The notes: generated by a model not told the origin, from the sequence alone. A stretch of DNA of 64,000 nucleotides from Pseudonocardia sp. CNS-004 (GCA_001942185.1 MKJV01000075.1:1-64000), one strand, 5' to 3'. Shown: positions 1-10,378, numbered from the stretch's first letter. Numbers and translations: made by a program.

Positions 1-453
1 CGCCCGCTCCGCCACCGCGGCGGGCGCCTGTACGTGCGGCCCGTCGACCCTGCCACCGTCGGCGTCGTAGCCCGCCCAGTAGACCTCGCGTCGCCGGGCG
101 TCGGTGACGACGAGCAGTGGCCCCTCCCCGGCCGCGTCGACCGCGATCGCGTCGAGCGAGCACACCCCGTGCACCGGTACGCCGAGCGCGTCGCCGAGCG
201 CGGCAGCGGTGACCATGCCGACCCGCAGCCCGGTGAACGGCCCCGGCCCGGCGCCCACGACGATCGCGTCGATCCCGCGCAACGCGGTGGCGGCATCGCC
301 GCAGACCGCCTGCACGGCAGGCATGAGCAGCTCGGCGTGTTTGCGGGCGTCGTGCTCCACGCGGGCGGCGCGCAGCAAGGCGGTGTCGTCGGTCAGCTCG
401 ACGACACCCGCGGTGACGGCGGGCGTGGCGGTGTCGAGGGCCAGGACCAGCAC
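1..453 (-). CDS. tsaB: tRNA threonylcarbamoyladenosine biosynthesis protein TsaB, 3' part outside window
   Basis: TsaB is the inactive ASKHA-fold partner of TsaD in the complex that makes t6A37 on ANN-decoding tRNAs. The 151 visible residues begin with VLVLALDTATPAVTAGV and contain GAGPGPFTGLRVGM, both typical of TsaB, then the stretch VVTDARRREVYWAGYD. The GTG at 453 is chosen because the family's LALDT strand follows directly. The rest of the gene, and probably rimI, lie beyond the left edge. It is the last visible gene of a leftward group with a HAD protein, tsaE, a hydrolase, alr and nnrD, as in mycobacteria. There is an 87-base gap to the upstream HAD gene. Confidence 0.9.
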   Translation of the reverse strand, partial: MLVLALDTATPAVTAGVVELTDDTALLRAARVEHDARKHAELLMPAVQAVCGDAATALRGIDAIVVGAGPGPFTGLRVGMVTAAALGDALGVPVHGVCSLDAIAVDAAGEGPLLVVTDARRREVYWAGYDADGGRVDGPHVQAPAAVAERA

Positions 454-540
454 ACTCCTGAGCCTACGAGCGGGGTGATCGCGGTGGTCGACGTGGGTCG
501 GGAACCACGGCTCGGGGAGCGAACGCGCCGCTCGGGCCGG

Positions 541-1263
541 TCACCAGCCGGCGATGAGCTCCGGCAGGTCCGTGAGCCGCTGCAGCACGGCGTCGGGGTG
601 CACGTCCACCGGAACCTGCTGGACCACCGGGATCGTCGAGTGCGGCACGAACACCGCCCGCATACCCACCGCCTTGGCACCGCTGATGTCGTCGTAGGGG
701 CGGTCGCCCACGTAGACGCACGCACCGGGATCGTCGACGCCCACGGCGTCCATCGCGGCCCGGAACGCCGTGGGATGCGGCTTGGTCCACTCCAGGTCGC
801 TCGACCACACGCACGCGTCGAACAGGTCAAGGACGCCGTCGGTGCGGAAGCGGTCCTCGTGCCAGTCCCGCGGCCACGAGGTGGACGACAGCACGCCCAG
901 CTTCAGCCCGCGCTCCCGCAACGAGCGCAGCACCGGACCGGCGTCCGGGTCGGTGGGGAGCTGGCCCAGCCAGAACTCGCGGTGGACCTCCATGGCCGCC
1001 TCGTGCAGGGCCGCCGGTACGTCGGCCGGGTGGTGCGCGGCGGCGTCGGCCAGCACCTGCGCGATGGTGAACGCGCGGTGCTCGTCGCGGGCCGCGGCCC
1101 AACGGGCGTCCTCGGCGGCGAGCAGCGCGTCGGCGAGCGCCGCGGCCCGCTCGTCGTCGCCGTCGTGCAGGACGTCGGCGAGCAGCCGCCAGCCTGCGAG
1201 GTTGTCGACCGTCTTCCAGGGGCTGAGCGTGCCACCCCAGTCGAAGATGACGGCCTCGATCAC
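541..1263 (-). CDS. HAD-superfamily hydrolase-like protein
   Basis: A 240-residue protein with a HAD Rossmann fold. Motif I is FDWGGTL (Asp8), motif II lies in GVLSSTSW, motif III is the Lys of EWTKPHP and motif IV is VGDRPYDDISG. The cap is helical, between about residues 15 and 100. Motif I lacks the usual second Asp (DxD reads D-W-G), the residue that acts as general acid/base in HAD phosphatases. Activity may therefore be altered, and the substrate cannot be named. The start is GTG at 1263, overlapping the tsaE stop by four bases, so the two are translationally coupled. Confidence 0.85.
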   Translation of the reverse strand: MIEAVIFDWGGTLSPWKTVDNLAGWRLLADVLHDGDDERAAALADALLAAEDARWAAARDEHRAFTIAQVLADAAAHHPADVPAALHEAAMEVHREFWLGQLPTDPDAGPVLRSLRERGLKLGVLSSTSWPRDWHEDRFRTDGVLDLFDACVWSSDLEWTKPHPTAFRAAMDAVGVDDPGACVYVGDRPYDDISGAKAVGMRAVFVPHSTIPVVQQVPVDVHPDAVLQRLTDLPELIAGW

Positions 1264-1721
1264 GGGGCGTCCTCCATGCGGGACACGGTAGCCGTGCGCA
1301 CGTCGTCCGGTTGGCGGTGCAGCCGCACGAGCAGGTGCCGGGCCGACAGCCGCTCCGCCACCCCCTCACCCCACTCGACGGCCACGACGGCCTCGGCGAG
1401 GTCGGTGTCGAGGTCGAGGTCATCCAGCTCCGCGGCACCACCGAGCCGGTAGGCGTCGACGTGCACCAGCGGCACGCCCCGGCCGCCGGGCAGCGGGCGG
1501 TGCTCGCGGGCGATCACGAACGTCGGCGACGTGACCGGCCCGGCCACCCCGAGCCCACGGGCGATGCCCCGCACCAGCACGGTCTTGCCCGCACCGAGCG
1601 GCCCGGACAGCACGACCAGGTCGCCCGGCCCGAGCTCGGCGGCGAGCCGCTCACCGAGCGCCTCCGTGTCGGCGGGTTCCGGCAGCACCAGCTCCACGTC
1701 CAGCTCCGGTCCCGCGGTCAT
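1260..1721 (-). CDS. tsaE: tRNA threonylcarbamoyladenosine biosynthesis ATPase TsaE
   Basis: TsaE is the small P-loop ATPase that drives turnover of the TsaB-TsaD t6A synthase in the cytosol. The 153 residues hold Walker A GPLGAGKT near residues 41-48, the switch segment SPTFVIAREH, the HVDAYRL strand and the EWGEGV block, all family signatures. Length is normal. The ATG at 1721 overlaps the stop of the preceding alpha/beta hydrolase by four bases and its own stop overlaps the HAD start, so it sits in a tightly coupled operon with alr and tsaB, as in mycobacteria. Confidence 0.95.
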   Translation of the reverse strand: MTAGPELDVELVLPEPADTEALGERLAAELGPGDLVVLSGPLGAGKTVLVRGIARGLGVAGPVTSPTFVIAREHRPLPGGRGVPLVHVDAYRLGGAAELDDLDLDTDLAEAVVAVEWGEGVAERLSARHLLVRLHRQPDDVRTATVSRMEDAP

Positions 1722-2821
1722 GCGCGCCGCCGCAACCGGCGCGGACGGACCCGGTCGGCGCTGCGCCGGATGAGGTCGATCAGCGCCTCGTCCATCGCGG
1801 CGGGCTGCTCCAGCATCGGCAGGTGCCCGACGCCCGGGAAGTGCACCAGCCGGGCGGCCGGCAGCTCGGCGGCGATCACCTCGGAATGGGTCACCGGGAT
1901 GACCCGGTCGGCGTCACCGGCGATCACCAGCGCCTCGCAGTCGGCCAGCGCGGGCAACGCCGCCACCCGGTTGTGGCTGTCGACGGTGTCGGCGAAGTCG
2001 ATGAGGGCGTCGACCGCGTTGGTGCTGATCATCGTGTTGACGAGGTCGACCAGCCACGGGGCGACGTTGCGGTCGCCGTAGGCGAAGCTGCGGGTGAGCG
2101 TCCAGATGACCTCACCCAACGCCCGTCTCGCCGTCTCGACGAGGGTGGGCTGCAGCCTCGCGAGCATGCCGACGCCACGGGTGAGCGGGTTGTGCCGAGA
2201 GAGCAGCGTGCCGGGCAGCCCCGCGCTCCCCACCTCGCCCGCCGACGTGGACACCAGCGCCACCCCGGCCACGCGTTCGGTGAACAGCTCCCGGTTCTGC
2301 TCGGCCAACGCCATGATCGTCATGCCGCCCATCGAGTGCCCGACGAGCACGAGCGGGCCCTCCGGGGCCAGCGCCCTGATCACCGCGTCGAGGTCGTGGC
2401 CGAGCTGCTCGATCGTGCAGCTCTCCCGCGGGGCGCGCTCGGAGCGGCCGTGGCTGCGCTGGTCGTAGAGCACCACCCGGATCGACGGGTCGGACAGCGC
2501 GGGCAGCGACTGGCGCTGGAAATGCCATGTGCGCCGGTCCAGGGCGAAGCCGTGCACCAGCACGACGGTCAGCACCGGGTCGCCGTCCTTGGCCTCGATC
2601 TCCTCGCAGGACAGCCGCACCCCGTCGTCGGCGGTGACCGACGACGGTTCGCTCTCCGGCAACCCGGCCAGCTGCGGCGGCTTCTCCGTGAGCTGCGCCG
2701 CCAGCCGTCTGCGCTCCGCCGCGACCCGGGAGTGCTTCCGGGCCGCCACGCCGACGGCCACACCGGTGACCGCGGCGCCCGCGGCACCGGCCACGGCTCC
2801 CCAGATCTGACCTCGCTTCAT
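1718..2821 (-). CDS. alpha/beta-fold hydrolase with N-terminal membrane segment
   Basis: A 367-residue hydrolase. The first 30 residues form a hydrophobic Ala/Gly/Val segment after KRGQ, either a signal anchor or a non-cleaved signal peptide. The catalytic domain follows: oxyanion HGFAL, nucleophile elbow GHSMGG (Ser near residue 170), acid in AGDADRVIP and His in GVGHLPMLEQ. Actinobacteria commonly carry such a hydrolase between alr and tsaE. The substrate is unknown; it could be a lipid or ester hydrolase at the inner membrane face. The ends overlap alr and tsaE by four bases each. Confidence 0.88.
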   Translation of the reverse strand: MKRGQIWGAVAGAAGAAVTGVAVGVAARKHSRVAAERRRLAAQLTEKPPQLAGLPESEPSSVTADDGVRLSCEEIEAKDGDPVLTVVLVHGFALDRRTWHFQRQSLPALSDPSIRVVLYDQRSHGRSERAPRESCTIEQLGHDLDAVIRALAPEGPLVLVGHSMGGMTIMALAEQNRELFTERVAGVALVSTSAGEVGSAGLPGTLLSRHNPLTRGVGMLARLQPTLVETARRALGEVIWTLTRSFAYGDRNVAPWLVDLVNTMISTNAVDALIDFADTVDSHNRVAALPALADCEALVIAGDADRVIPVTHSEVIAAELPAARLVHFPGVGHLPMLEQPAAMDEALIDLIRRSADRVRPRRLRRRA

Positions 2822-3975
2822 CCCGCGACCCCGGCATGGGTGCGGGTCACACGCCTGCTGTGCACACCCGTCACGATCTCGTAGTGGATCGTGCCGAGCT
2901 CATCCGCCCACTCCTGGGCGGTGGGCTCCCCATCGTCACCGGGGCCGAAGAACACCGCTGTGTCACCTTCCCGGACGCCCACGCCGTCCTCGCAGTCGAC
3001 CACCACCTGATCCATGCTCACCCGCCCGACGACCGGCCGCAGCACCCCACCCAGCAGCACGCGCAGCCGCCCGCTCAACCGGCGGGGCACCCCGTCGGCG
3101 TACCCGACGGGGACGAGGGCGAGCGTGGTGTCGCGCTGGGTGGTCCACTCGTGCCCGTACGACACGCCCTCCCCCGCCGGCACCCGCTTGACCAGAGCGA
3201 CCCGGCCCCGCAGCGTCATCGCGGGCCGCAACGCCGACTCTGCGGGCGGTCGGCCCAGCGGGTCGAGCCCGTACACGGCGATCCCCGGCCGGACCAGGTC
3301 GAAGTGCACGTCGGGCCGGGTGAGCGTGGCGGCGGCGTTGGCCAGGTGGCGGATCGGGGTGAACCCGCGCCTGCGGGCCGCCTCCCACGCCTCCGTGAGC
3401 CGGGCGGCCTGGGCGTCGACCGTCGGATGGCCCGGGACGTCGGCGTTGGCGAGGTGCGACCAGACCGCCACGACCTCCACCTGCCCATCGGCGACCGCCT
3501 TCTCGGCGTCGTCGAGGAGGATCGGCCATTCCGCGGGCTGCGCCCCGCCACGGGACATCCCCGTGTCGGCCTTCAGGTGCACCCGCGCGGGACGCCCCGC
3601 ACGCCGGGCCGCTGCCGTGACCGCGGCGAGGTGCGCCCGCGACGCCACGGACAGGTCGACGTCGGTGGCGACGGCGTCGGTGAAGTCGTCGTCGGGCAGA
3701 TGCAGCCACGACAACACGGGCGCGGTGATCCCGGCGGCCCGCAGCTCGGCGGCCTCCTCGAGGGTGCACACGCCCAGCCAGGACGCCCCGGCTGCCAGCG
3801 CCGCCTCCGCCACCGGCACCGCGCCGTGCCCGTACCCGTCGGCCTTCACCACCGCCATCAGCGCGGACTTCGGCGCCGCCGCACGCAGCACCGTCACGTT
3901 GTGGCGGACGGCGGCGAGGTCGACGAGGGCCTCGGCCCTCGGCGCGCTCGACGGACGTTCCACGGCGTCAATCAT
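2818..3975 (-). CDS. alr: alanine racemase
   Basis: This PLP enzyme interconverts L- and D-alanine for peptidoglycan. The PLP lysine lies in MAVVKADGYGHG near residue 40 and the second catalytic residue, Tyr, in GVSYGHEW. The C-terminal beta domain ends with RVSMDQVVVD and the EIVTGVHSR block. The ATG at 3975 (MIDAVERPS) is preferred over an upstream GTG at 4092, which would add 39 low-complexity Gly/Arg residues and overlap nnrD. With this start the protein is 385 residues, normal for the family. The stop overlaps the hydrolase start. Confidence 0.95.
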   Translation of the reverse strand: MIDAVERPSSAPRAEALVDLAAVRHNVTVLRAAAPKSALMAVVKADGYGHGAVPVAEAALAAGASWLGVCTLEEAAELRAAGITAPVLSWLHLPDDDFTDAVATDVDLSVASRAHLAAVTAAARRAGRPARVHLKADTGMSRGGAQPAEWPILLDDAEKAVADGQVEVVAVWSHLANADVPGHPTVDAQAARLTEAWEAARRRGFTPIRHLANAAATLTRPDVHFDLVRPGIAVYGLDPLGRPPAESALRPAMTLRGRVALVKRVPAGEGVSYGHEWTTQRDTTLALVPVGYADGVPRRLSGRLRVLLGGVLRPVVGRVSMDQVVVDCEDGVGVREGDTAVFFGPGDDGEPTAQEWADELGTIHYEIVTGVHSRRVTRTHAGVAG

Positions 3976-4088
3976 CGCATTCGGCACGCGCCGCGCATCC
4001 CGGCTGGCCCGACCTCTGGGGCCCCCACCACCCCGAACCGGCCCGACGACCGGCGCGTTCGTCGCCACCCATCCGACCACAGCGCCGT

Positions 4089-5536
4089 TCACCGGACGGG
4101 GGTGGCGCGGACCGCGCGGATCGCCGCGGGGAGCGCGGCCTGCAGCCGGGACGCCGGGGCCGGGGCGCCGCGGGCGCCAGCTCCGCCGCCAACCCGTGCA
4201 CGTGCGCGGCGCAGCCGGCGGCCCACCACGGCTCCAGCCCGGCCGCGAGCAGGGCGCCGATCATGCCGGTCAGGACGTCGCCGGAGCCCGCCGTGGCCGC
4301 CCACGACGAGGTCGACGGGTGCACGAGCACGCGCCCGCCGGGGTCGGCGACGACGGTGGCGTTGCCCTTGAGCAGCACGGTGACGCCCAGGTCTGCCGCG
4401 GCGCGGCGGGCCGCCCCGATCCGGTCGGCGCCCACATCGTCGGCCACCCTGGCGAACTCGCGGTCGTGCGGCGTGAGCACGACCGGCCTGCCACGCAGCG
4501 CATGCCTGAGGTCCTCGTGGGCCGCGAGCAGCGAGATGGCGTCGGCGTCCACGCACAGCGGCACGCCTGCGGCCACCGCAGCCCCCAGCACCGCGCGGCC
4601 CGCGTCGTCGACGCCGATGCCCGGGCCGACCGACCAGGCCTGCACCCGGCCCGCCTCCTCGATCGACCCGGCCGCCACCACCTCCGGCCAGCGGTCGCGC
4701 ACCCCCGCCGCGGCACTGCCGGCGAACCGCACCATCCCGCTCGTCGCGAGCACGGCGGCCCCGCTGGCCAGCACGGCCGCACCGGGGTACGTCGCGGATC
4801 CGGCCGCGATCCCCGTGACGCCCTGGGTGTACTTGTCGTCGGCCGGGCCCGGCACCGGCCAGCGCCCGCCCACATCGGGGGCGTCGAGCACGTGCGCGTG
4901 CGGCTCGGGCAGGAGCGGGCCGAGCCCGATGTCCACGAGGTGCACCGGCCCACAGCGGGCAGCCGCGAGGACGTGCACCGGCTTGAGCGCCCCGAACGTC
5001 ACGGTGGCGGTGGCGGTGACGGCGCGCCCGTCGACGGCCCCGGTGTCCGGGTCGACGCCGCTGGGCAGGTCCACCGCCAGCACGGGCCTGCTCGCCCGGT
5101 CGGCCGCCGCCACGAGCCGGGCGGCGGGCTCCCGCAACGCACCCCGGCCGGAGATCCCGACGATGCCGTCGATCACCAGGTCGGCCCCGGGCACGGCGAC
5201 CAGCCCGGCCTCGGGGTCCACCGTGCGGCCACCGGCGCCGAGGAACGCGGCGAGCCCGGCGGGGTGCGCCCGTGCCGGGTCGAGCAGCACAGCCGTGACG
5301 CCCGCCCCGCGCCTGCGCAGCTCCACGCCCGCCCACAGCGCGTCGCCACCGTTGTTGCCCGCCCCCACGAGCAGTACGACCCGCCGCCCGGCCACCGCGC
5401 CGTCGGCAGCGAGCAGCCGGCGCGCGTGCACCGCGAGCCCGAACGCGGCGCGCCGCATCAGCGCACCCTCCGGGGTGCGCGCCAGCAGCACGGCTTCCGC
5501 GTCCCGCACCTGCTGGGCGGTCCAGACCCCCCTCAT
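4089..5536 (-). CDS. nnrD: bifunctional NAD(P)H-hydrate epimerase / ADP-dependent dehydratase (one frameshift in the sequence)
   Basis: This enzyme repairs damaged nicotinamide cofactors (NADHX and NADPHX). The N-terminal YjeF_N epimerase half has VGAGNNGGDALWAG and DGIVGISGRG. The C-terminal ribokinase-like dehydratase half has LTPHDREFAR, LLKGNATVV and the ATP/ADP loop ATAGSGDVLTGMIG (usually GTGDVL). Near 4172 the frame breaks after HGLAAELA; one missing base there restores LAARGAP...LPAAIRAVRATPVR and a stop at 4089, giving about 482 residues, the family length. A sequencing deletion is the likely cause. It lies upstream of alr with 113 bases between. Confidence 0.9.
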
Positions 5537-5603
5537 ACGACGAGCGTAGGGGGCTCGCGCGCGTCCCGTCGCCTCGCTCCGCCCGGGCGGCTACCGTGCG
5601 CGT

Positions 5604-6427
5604 GTGACCCGCACCCGCCCCGTCGCCCGGCCGCCCGAGGTGCGCGGCGGCAAGGATGCCGTCGAGCAGCTGTCGCGGCCCGGCCCGCACACCGTCCTGC
5701 GCGGTGACCTCGGCATGGTCGGCCTTTCCGGCGTGGTCTTCGCGCCCGAGGAAGGCCTCGGGCTGCCGGCCGTCGCGTTCGGGCACGACTGGCTGCAGCC
5801 GCCCGACCGCTACGCCGACCTGCTGCGCCACCTGGCGTCGTGGGGCTTCGTCGCCGCCGCCCCCGGCAGCCACCGCGGGCCCCTGCCCAGCCACGCCGGG
5901 TTCGCCGCCGACCTGCACACCGCGCTCGAGGTGTGCACCAAGGCACGCCTCGGCGACGGGCGCATCAGCGTCGACGACCGGCGCACCGCGTTCGCGGGCC
6001 ACGGCATCGGCGGCGGGGCCGCGCTCATGGCCGCCAAGGGACACTCGCGGTCGCGGCCGTCGTCACGATCGCGATGGCGCAGACCCGCCCGTCCTCCGTC
6101 GACACGCGCGCGCGTCACGGTGCCCGTCCTGCACCTCGCCGCAGGCGCGACACGGTGGCACCGGCGGCGGGCAACGCCGAGCCCGTCGCGGCGGCGGCAG
6201 GCGGCCCGGTGTGGCTGCGCACCCTCACGAAGGCCGGCCACACCGGTTTCCTCGAGGGCGCCCACTGGACCGGCCTCCTGCTCGCGGGCAAGCCGGAGGG
6301 CCGCACCCGCCGCCTGACCCGCGCGCTCGTCACCGCGTTCCTGATGCACCACCTGCTGGGCGAGAACCGCGTCGACGTGCTCCTCGACGGCAAGGTCCCC
6401 GGCACTACCCTCGCCCCCCGCCCCTGA
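5604..6427 (+). CDS. dienelactone hydrolase-like alpha/beta hydrolase (several frame breaks)
   Basis: The intact first part reads VAFGHDWLQP, then HLASWGFVAAAPGSHRGPLPSH, then the nucleophile region GHGIGGGAALMAAKG. This matches chlorophyllase/dienelactone-hydrolase-like proteins. The nucleophile elbow reads G-H-G-I-G-G with Gly where Ser or Cys would normally stand, so activity is doubtful or the base call is wrong. The frame breaks near 6043, 6110 and 6150; corrected, the protein continues PVLHLAAGADTVAPAAGNAEPV and TKAGHTGFLEG, with the catalytic-type His, and ends at 6427 with about 274 residues. The GTG start at 5604 is divergent from nnrD. Confidence 0.65.
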
Positions 6428-6438
6428 CCGCACTCAGC

Positions 6439-6528
6439 AAGCGACTCGCCCGCATTCACACCCCGACTCGCGGATGTCTGTGCGTCCCCACCCCGCGAGT
6501 CGGGGTGTGAGTGCAAGTGAGTCGCGCT
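6439..6528. terminator. long nested inverted repeat between convergent genes
   Basis: Arms of 22 bases at 6452-6473 and 6493-6514 pair at 21 of 22 positions around a 19-base loop. The core word is CGCGAGTCGGGGTGTGA. A second outer pair, GCGACTC and GAGTCGC, flanks it. It lies exactly between the stop of the rightward hydrolase and the stop of the leftward gene at 6542, so it probably ends transcription from both sides. There is no T-run, as is common for actinobacterial terminators. A related word lies at 19976-20016. Confidence 0.65.
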
Positions 6529-6541
6529 CCTGGTGCGCGGG

Positions 6542-6895
6542 TCAGCCGGGTGGGTCGAGCTCGGCGATCCGCATCCCCCGCTCGTCGTCGACGCGCCGGG
6601 CCTCGGTGCCGCCGAGCCGCATCCCGGTGGACCGGCCCGGGGTGAGCTGCGGCCCCACCGGCGCATCCGCGGCCCGCCGCGCGTACGCCTCGCCCAGCTC
6701 CGCGGCGGCATCCGCCTCCCGCCCGAGGTGCGAGCCGAGCAACGACATGCGCTCCCCCCACTCGCGGCCGTCTGCCCCCGCCCAGTCACGGGCGATCGAC
6801 TCCCCCAGCTCGACGGCCCGGCGCCCGACGTCGCCGAGCAGGTCCGCGAGCCCGGCGCACCACCGCGCCGACTCCTGCAGCGGGTCGCCGGTCAC
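6542..6895 (-). CDS. small helical protein, possible type VII secretion substrate partner
   Basis: A 117-residue protein, largely helical in residues 1-70, with an RDWAGADGREWGERM stretch resembling the helical-hairpin turn of WXG-type proteins, then a Pro/Arg-rich tail. It starts with GTG at 6895, overlapping by four bases the stop of an EspC-like gene. That arrangement is typical of paired type VII secretion targets in actinomycetes. No signal peptide or membrane segment is visible. The function is not known; the T7SS link rests on size, pairing and proximity (4 kb) to the ESX-4 locus. Confidence 0.55.
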   Translation of the reverse strand: MTGDPLQESARWCAGLADLLGDVGRRAVELGESIARDWAGADGREWGERMSLLGSHLGREADAAAELGEAYARRAADAPVGPQLTPGRSTGMRLGGTEARRVDDERGMRIAELDPPG

Positions 6896-7156
6896 CGCCT
6901 GCCCAGCGCGTCGCGGAGACCGGTGAACGCCGCGGACACGTCGCGTCGGCCGCGCTCCCCGCGACAGCGGCGGCCCGCAGCACGGCGCTCAGCTCTTCGA
7001 GCTCGCGCACCGCCACCCCGATGACGCCGAGCTGTCGCCCGGCGTCGACGCCTCCGGCGCTCCGCGAAGCGCTCCGTGCAGCTCCTGTGCCAACCCGGAC
7101 GCAGCACGCGCGTGGTCGTGCAGCCGGTCGGGGTGCATGTGCAGCTCGGGAGACAT
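6892..7156 (-). CDS. EspC-like type VII secretion target (two frame breaks)
   Basis: With single-base corrections near 7053 and 6940 the gene encodes about 88 residues. It starts MSPELHMHPDRLHDHARAAS, continues ALRGAPEAS, then QLGVIGVAVRELEELSAVL and ends VSAAFTGLRDALGRR. A short helical protein with an N-terminal (M)hhPxxLxxHA pattern is typical of the EspC-like (DUF2580-type) ESX secretion-associated family. The ATG at 7156 faces the methyltransferase promoter region. It is coupled to the 117-residue gene downstream. The assignment is by pattern, not by alignment. Confidence 0.55.
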
Positions 7157-7295
7157 GCAGCGATCGTGCCCGCAGCCTGCCTACCACGGGGCCGAACGCG
7201 AGAAGTCGTGCGAACGATCCGTGGGCCCGGTACCGGTGACACGGCGGCGGCCCACCACGAGTCCTACCGGTAGCGAGAACACGAGGAGGGACCGG

Positions 7296-8380
7296 ATGTC
7301 GACCGACCTGCCCTCCACGTCACCCCTCGACGAGGAGCGCGTGGAGCAATTCGCCACGGACGTGATGGCCACGTTCACCAGCGGGATGACCACTCTAATG
7401 ATCGACTTGGCCGATCGGACCGGCCTGCTCGACGCCCTGGCCACCGGACCCGGCACCAGCACGCAGCTCGCGGAGCGCGCCGGGCTGACCGAGCGGTACG
7501 TCCGGGAGTGCCTCGGCGCGCTCACCGCTGCGTCCGTCGTCTCCTACGACGCCCCGACCGCGACGTACGCGATGCCGGCCGAGCACGCGGTGTGCCTCAC
7601 CGGTCCGGGATCGCTGAACCTCGCGCCGATGGCCCGTGCGATCACCCTGCTCGCCCACCACGTCAGCGGCGTCGCGCGCGCTTCCGCGAGGGCGGCGGCG
7701 TGCCCTACGAGGAGTTCCGGCCGGAGTTCACGACGGTGATGGACAGCATGTCCCGCGGTCTGCTGGACGGCCAGCTGCTCGAGGGGATCGTCCCGCTCGT
7801 CGACGGTCTCGCCGACCGGCTCGAACGCGGCGCGCGCGCCGCCGACATCGGCTGCGGCACGGGGCATGCCGTGAACCTGCTGGCTCGGGCGTTCCCCCGC
7901 TCGACCGTCGTCGGCTACGACCTCGCCGGGGACGCGATCACTGCAGCGCGCGCCGAGGCGGCGGCCTGGGAGCTGACGAACGCGTCGTTCGAGATCCTCG
8001 ACGTCACGGCGCTGCCACCCGACCCGCCGTTCGACGTCGTGTTCGCGTTCGACTCGATCCACGACCAGGTCGACCCCGCCGGCGTACTGGCAGCGGTGCG
8101 TCGCGCCCTCACCCCCGACGGGGTGTTCGCGATGATGGACATCAAGGCCGCCACCCGGCTGGAGGACAACCTCGACAACCCCCTCGCGCCGTTGCTCTAC
8201 GCGATCAGCACCCTGCACTGCATGACGGTGTCGCTCGCGCACGGCGGCGCGGGCCTCGGCACCGTGTGGGGCCGGGAGCTCGCGTGCGAGATGCTCGAAG
8301 ATGCCGGGTTCGGCGCCGTGACCGTCCACGACGTCCCGGACGATCCGCTGGACTCGCTCTACGTCGCCCGGCTCACCTGA
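7296..8380 (+). CDS. class I SAM-dependent methyltransferase with winged-helix domain (one frameshift)
   Basis: The N-terminal 100 residues form a winged-helix/dimerisation domain (TGLLDALATGPGTSTQLAER, then ERYVRECLGAL), as in Rv2258c-like methyltransferases. The Rossmann methyltransferase domain has motif I ADIGCGTGHAVNLLARAFP, the acidic strand VVGYDLAG and FDVVFAFDSIHDQVDP. The frame breaks near 7680, between SGVARA and FREGGGVPYEEF; one missing base restores about 361 residues. The start ATG at 7296 has a strong ribosome site, GAGGAGGG, six bases upstream. The methyl acceptor is unknown. It runs convergently into glmM with four bases between. Confidence 0.82.
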
Positions 8381-8384
8381 TCGG

Positions 8385-9727
8385 TCAGGAGACGCCCGCG
8401 ACGACCTGGGCGAGCCGGCCTGCGGTGGCCTTCGCCTGCTCCGCGGTGGGCGCCTCGACCATCACGCGCACGAGCTGCTCGGTGCCCGACGGCCGCAGCA
8501 GCACGCGACCGGAGCCGCCCAGCTCCACCTCGGCCTTCTCCACCGCCTCGCGGACGGCCGCGGACGCGGCCACCGCCGCCTTGTCGGCCACGCGCACGTT
8601 CTCCAACACCTGCGGGAGCGGCGTGACGATCGCGGCGAGCTCGGCGAGGGAGCGCCTGGTGGCGGCCATCCGCGCCATCAACCGCAGCGCGGTGAGCAGC
8701 CCGTCCCCGGTGGTGGAGTAGCGCGGCATCACGACGTGGCCCGACTGCTCGCCGCCGAGGCTGAACCCGCCCTCCCGCAGCTCCTCGAGCACGTACCGGT
8801 CGCCGACCGCCGTGGTGCGCACGGTGATCCCGGCGGCCCGCATCGCCAGGTGCAGGCCGAGGTTGCTCATGACGGTGGCGACGAGGGTGTCGGTGGCCAG
8901 CTCGCCGGCCTCCCGCATCGCGACGGCCAGCACGGCCATGATCTGGTCGCCGTCGACCTCGGCGCCGGTGGCGTCGACGGCGAGGCAGCGGTCGGCGTCG
9001 CCGTCGTGGGCGATGCCCAGGTCGGCGCCGTGGGCGCGGACCGCGGCGCGCAGCGGCCCGGTGTGAGTGGAGCCGACACCGTCGTTGATGTTGAGCCCGT
9101 CCGGCTCGGCGTGCAGCGCCACGACGTCGGCGCCCGCGCGCCGGTACGCATCCGGCGCCACCGCGGACGCGGCGCCGTGTGCGCAGTCGACCACGACGCG
9201 CAGCCCGGACAGCGGGGCCGGGGTGACGGCGAGCAGGTGGTCCCGGTAACGGGCGCCGGCGTCGGGGAGATCCCGGACCCGGCCGATCGCCGGGCCGGTG
9301 GGCCGGTCGGCCGCCACGTCCAGGCCGTCCTCGACCGCGCCCTCCACGGCGTCCGGAAGCTTGTGCCCGCCCGCCGCGAACAGCTTGATCCCGTTGTCGG
9401 GCATCGGGTTGTGCGACGCGGAGATCATCACTCCGAGGTCGGCCCCGAGCTCACCGACCAGGAACGCCACCGCGGGCGTGGGCAGGACCCCGACCCGCAC
9501 CGCGTCGGCACCTGCCGATGTCAGCCCGGCGACGACCGCTGCCTCGAGCATCTCGCCGCTCGCCCGCGGGTCCCGCCCGACGACGGCGAGCGGCCGGCGT
9601 GAACGGTCCCGCTCGGCGAGCACCCGGGCAGCGACGCGGAAAGCGCCACGGCGAGCTCCGGGGTGAGGAGCTCGCCGTTGGCCAGGCCGCGTACGCCGTC
9701 GGTGCCGAACAGACGCCGTGCGCTCAA
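8385..9727 (-). CDS. glmM: phosphoglucosamine mutase (one frameshift)
   Basis: GlmM converts glucosamine-6-phosphate to glucosamine-1-phosphate for UDP-GlcNAc and peptidoglycan. Visible motifs in order are: N-terminal [11 protein letters not shown], the phosphoserine loop [13 protein letters not shown], the metal loop DGDADRC, the sugar loop GGEQSGH and the phosphate loop LRPSGTE. The frame breaks near 9634 between ALSAS and ARVLAERD. Adding one base gives 447 residues, exactly family size, so the break is most likely a sequencing error. The gene follows rplM-rpsI closely, the conserved actinobacterial order. Confidence 0.93.
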
Positions 9728-9731
9728 AAGA

Positions 9732-10355
<624 letters not shown>

Positions 10356-10378
10356 TGGCTGTCCCTCTTCTGGTGCGG

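Noticed and set aside
3014-5707. Rightward frame of 897 codons opposite alr and nnrD
   Set aside because: Antisense to two well-recognised enzymes, with low-complexity Arg/Pro/Ala/Ser sequence and no domain.
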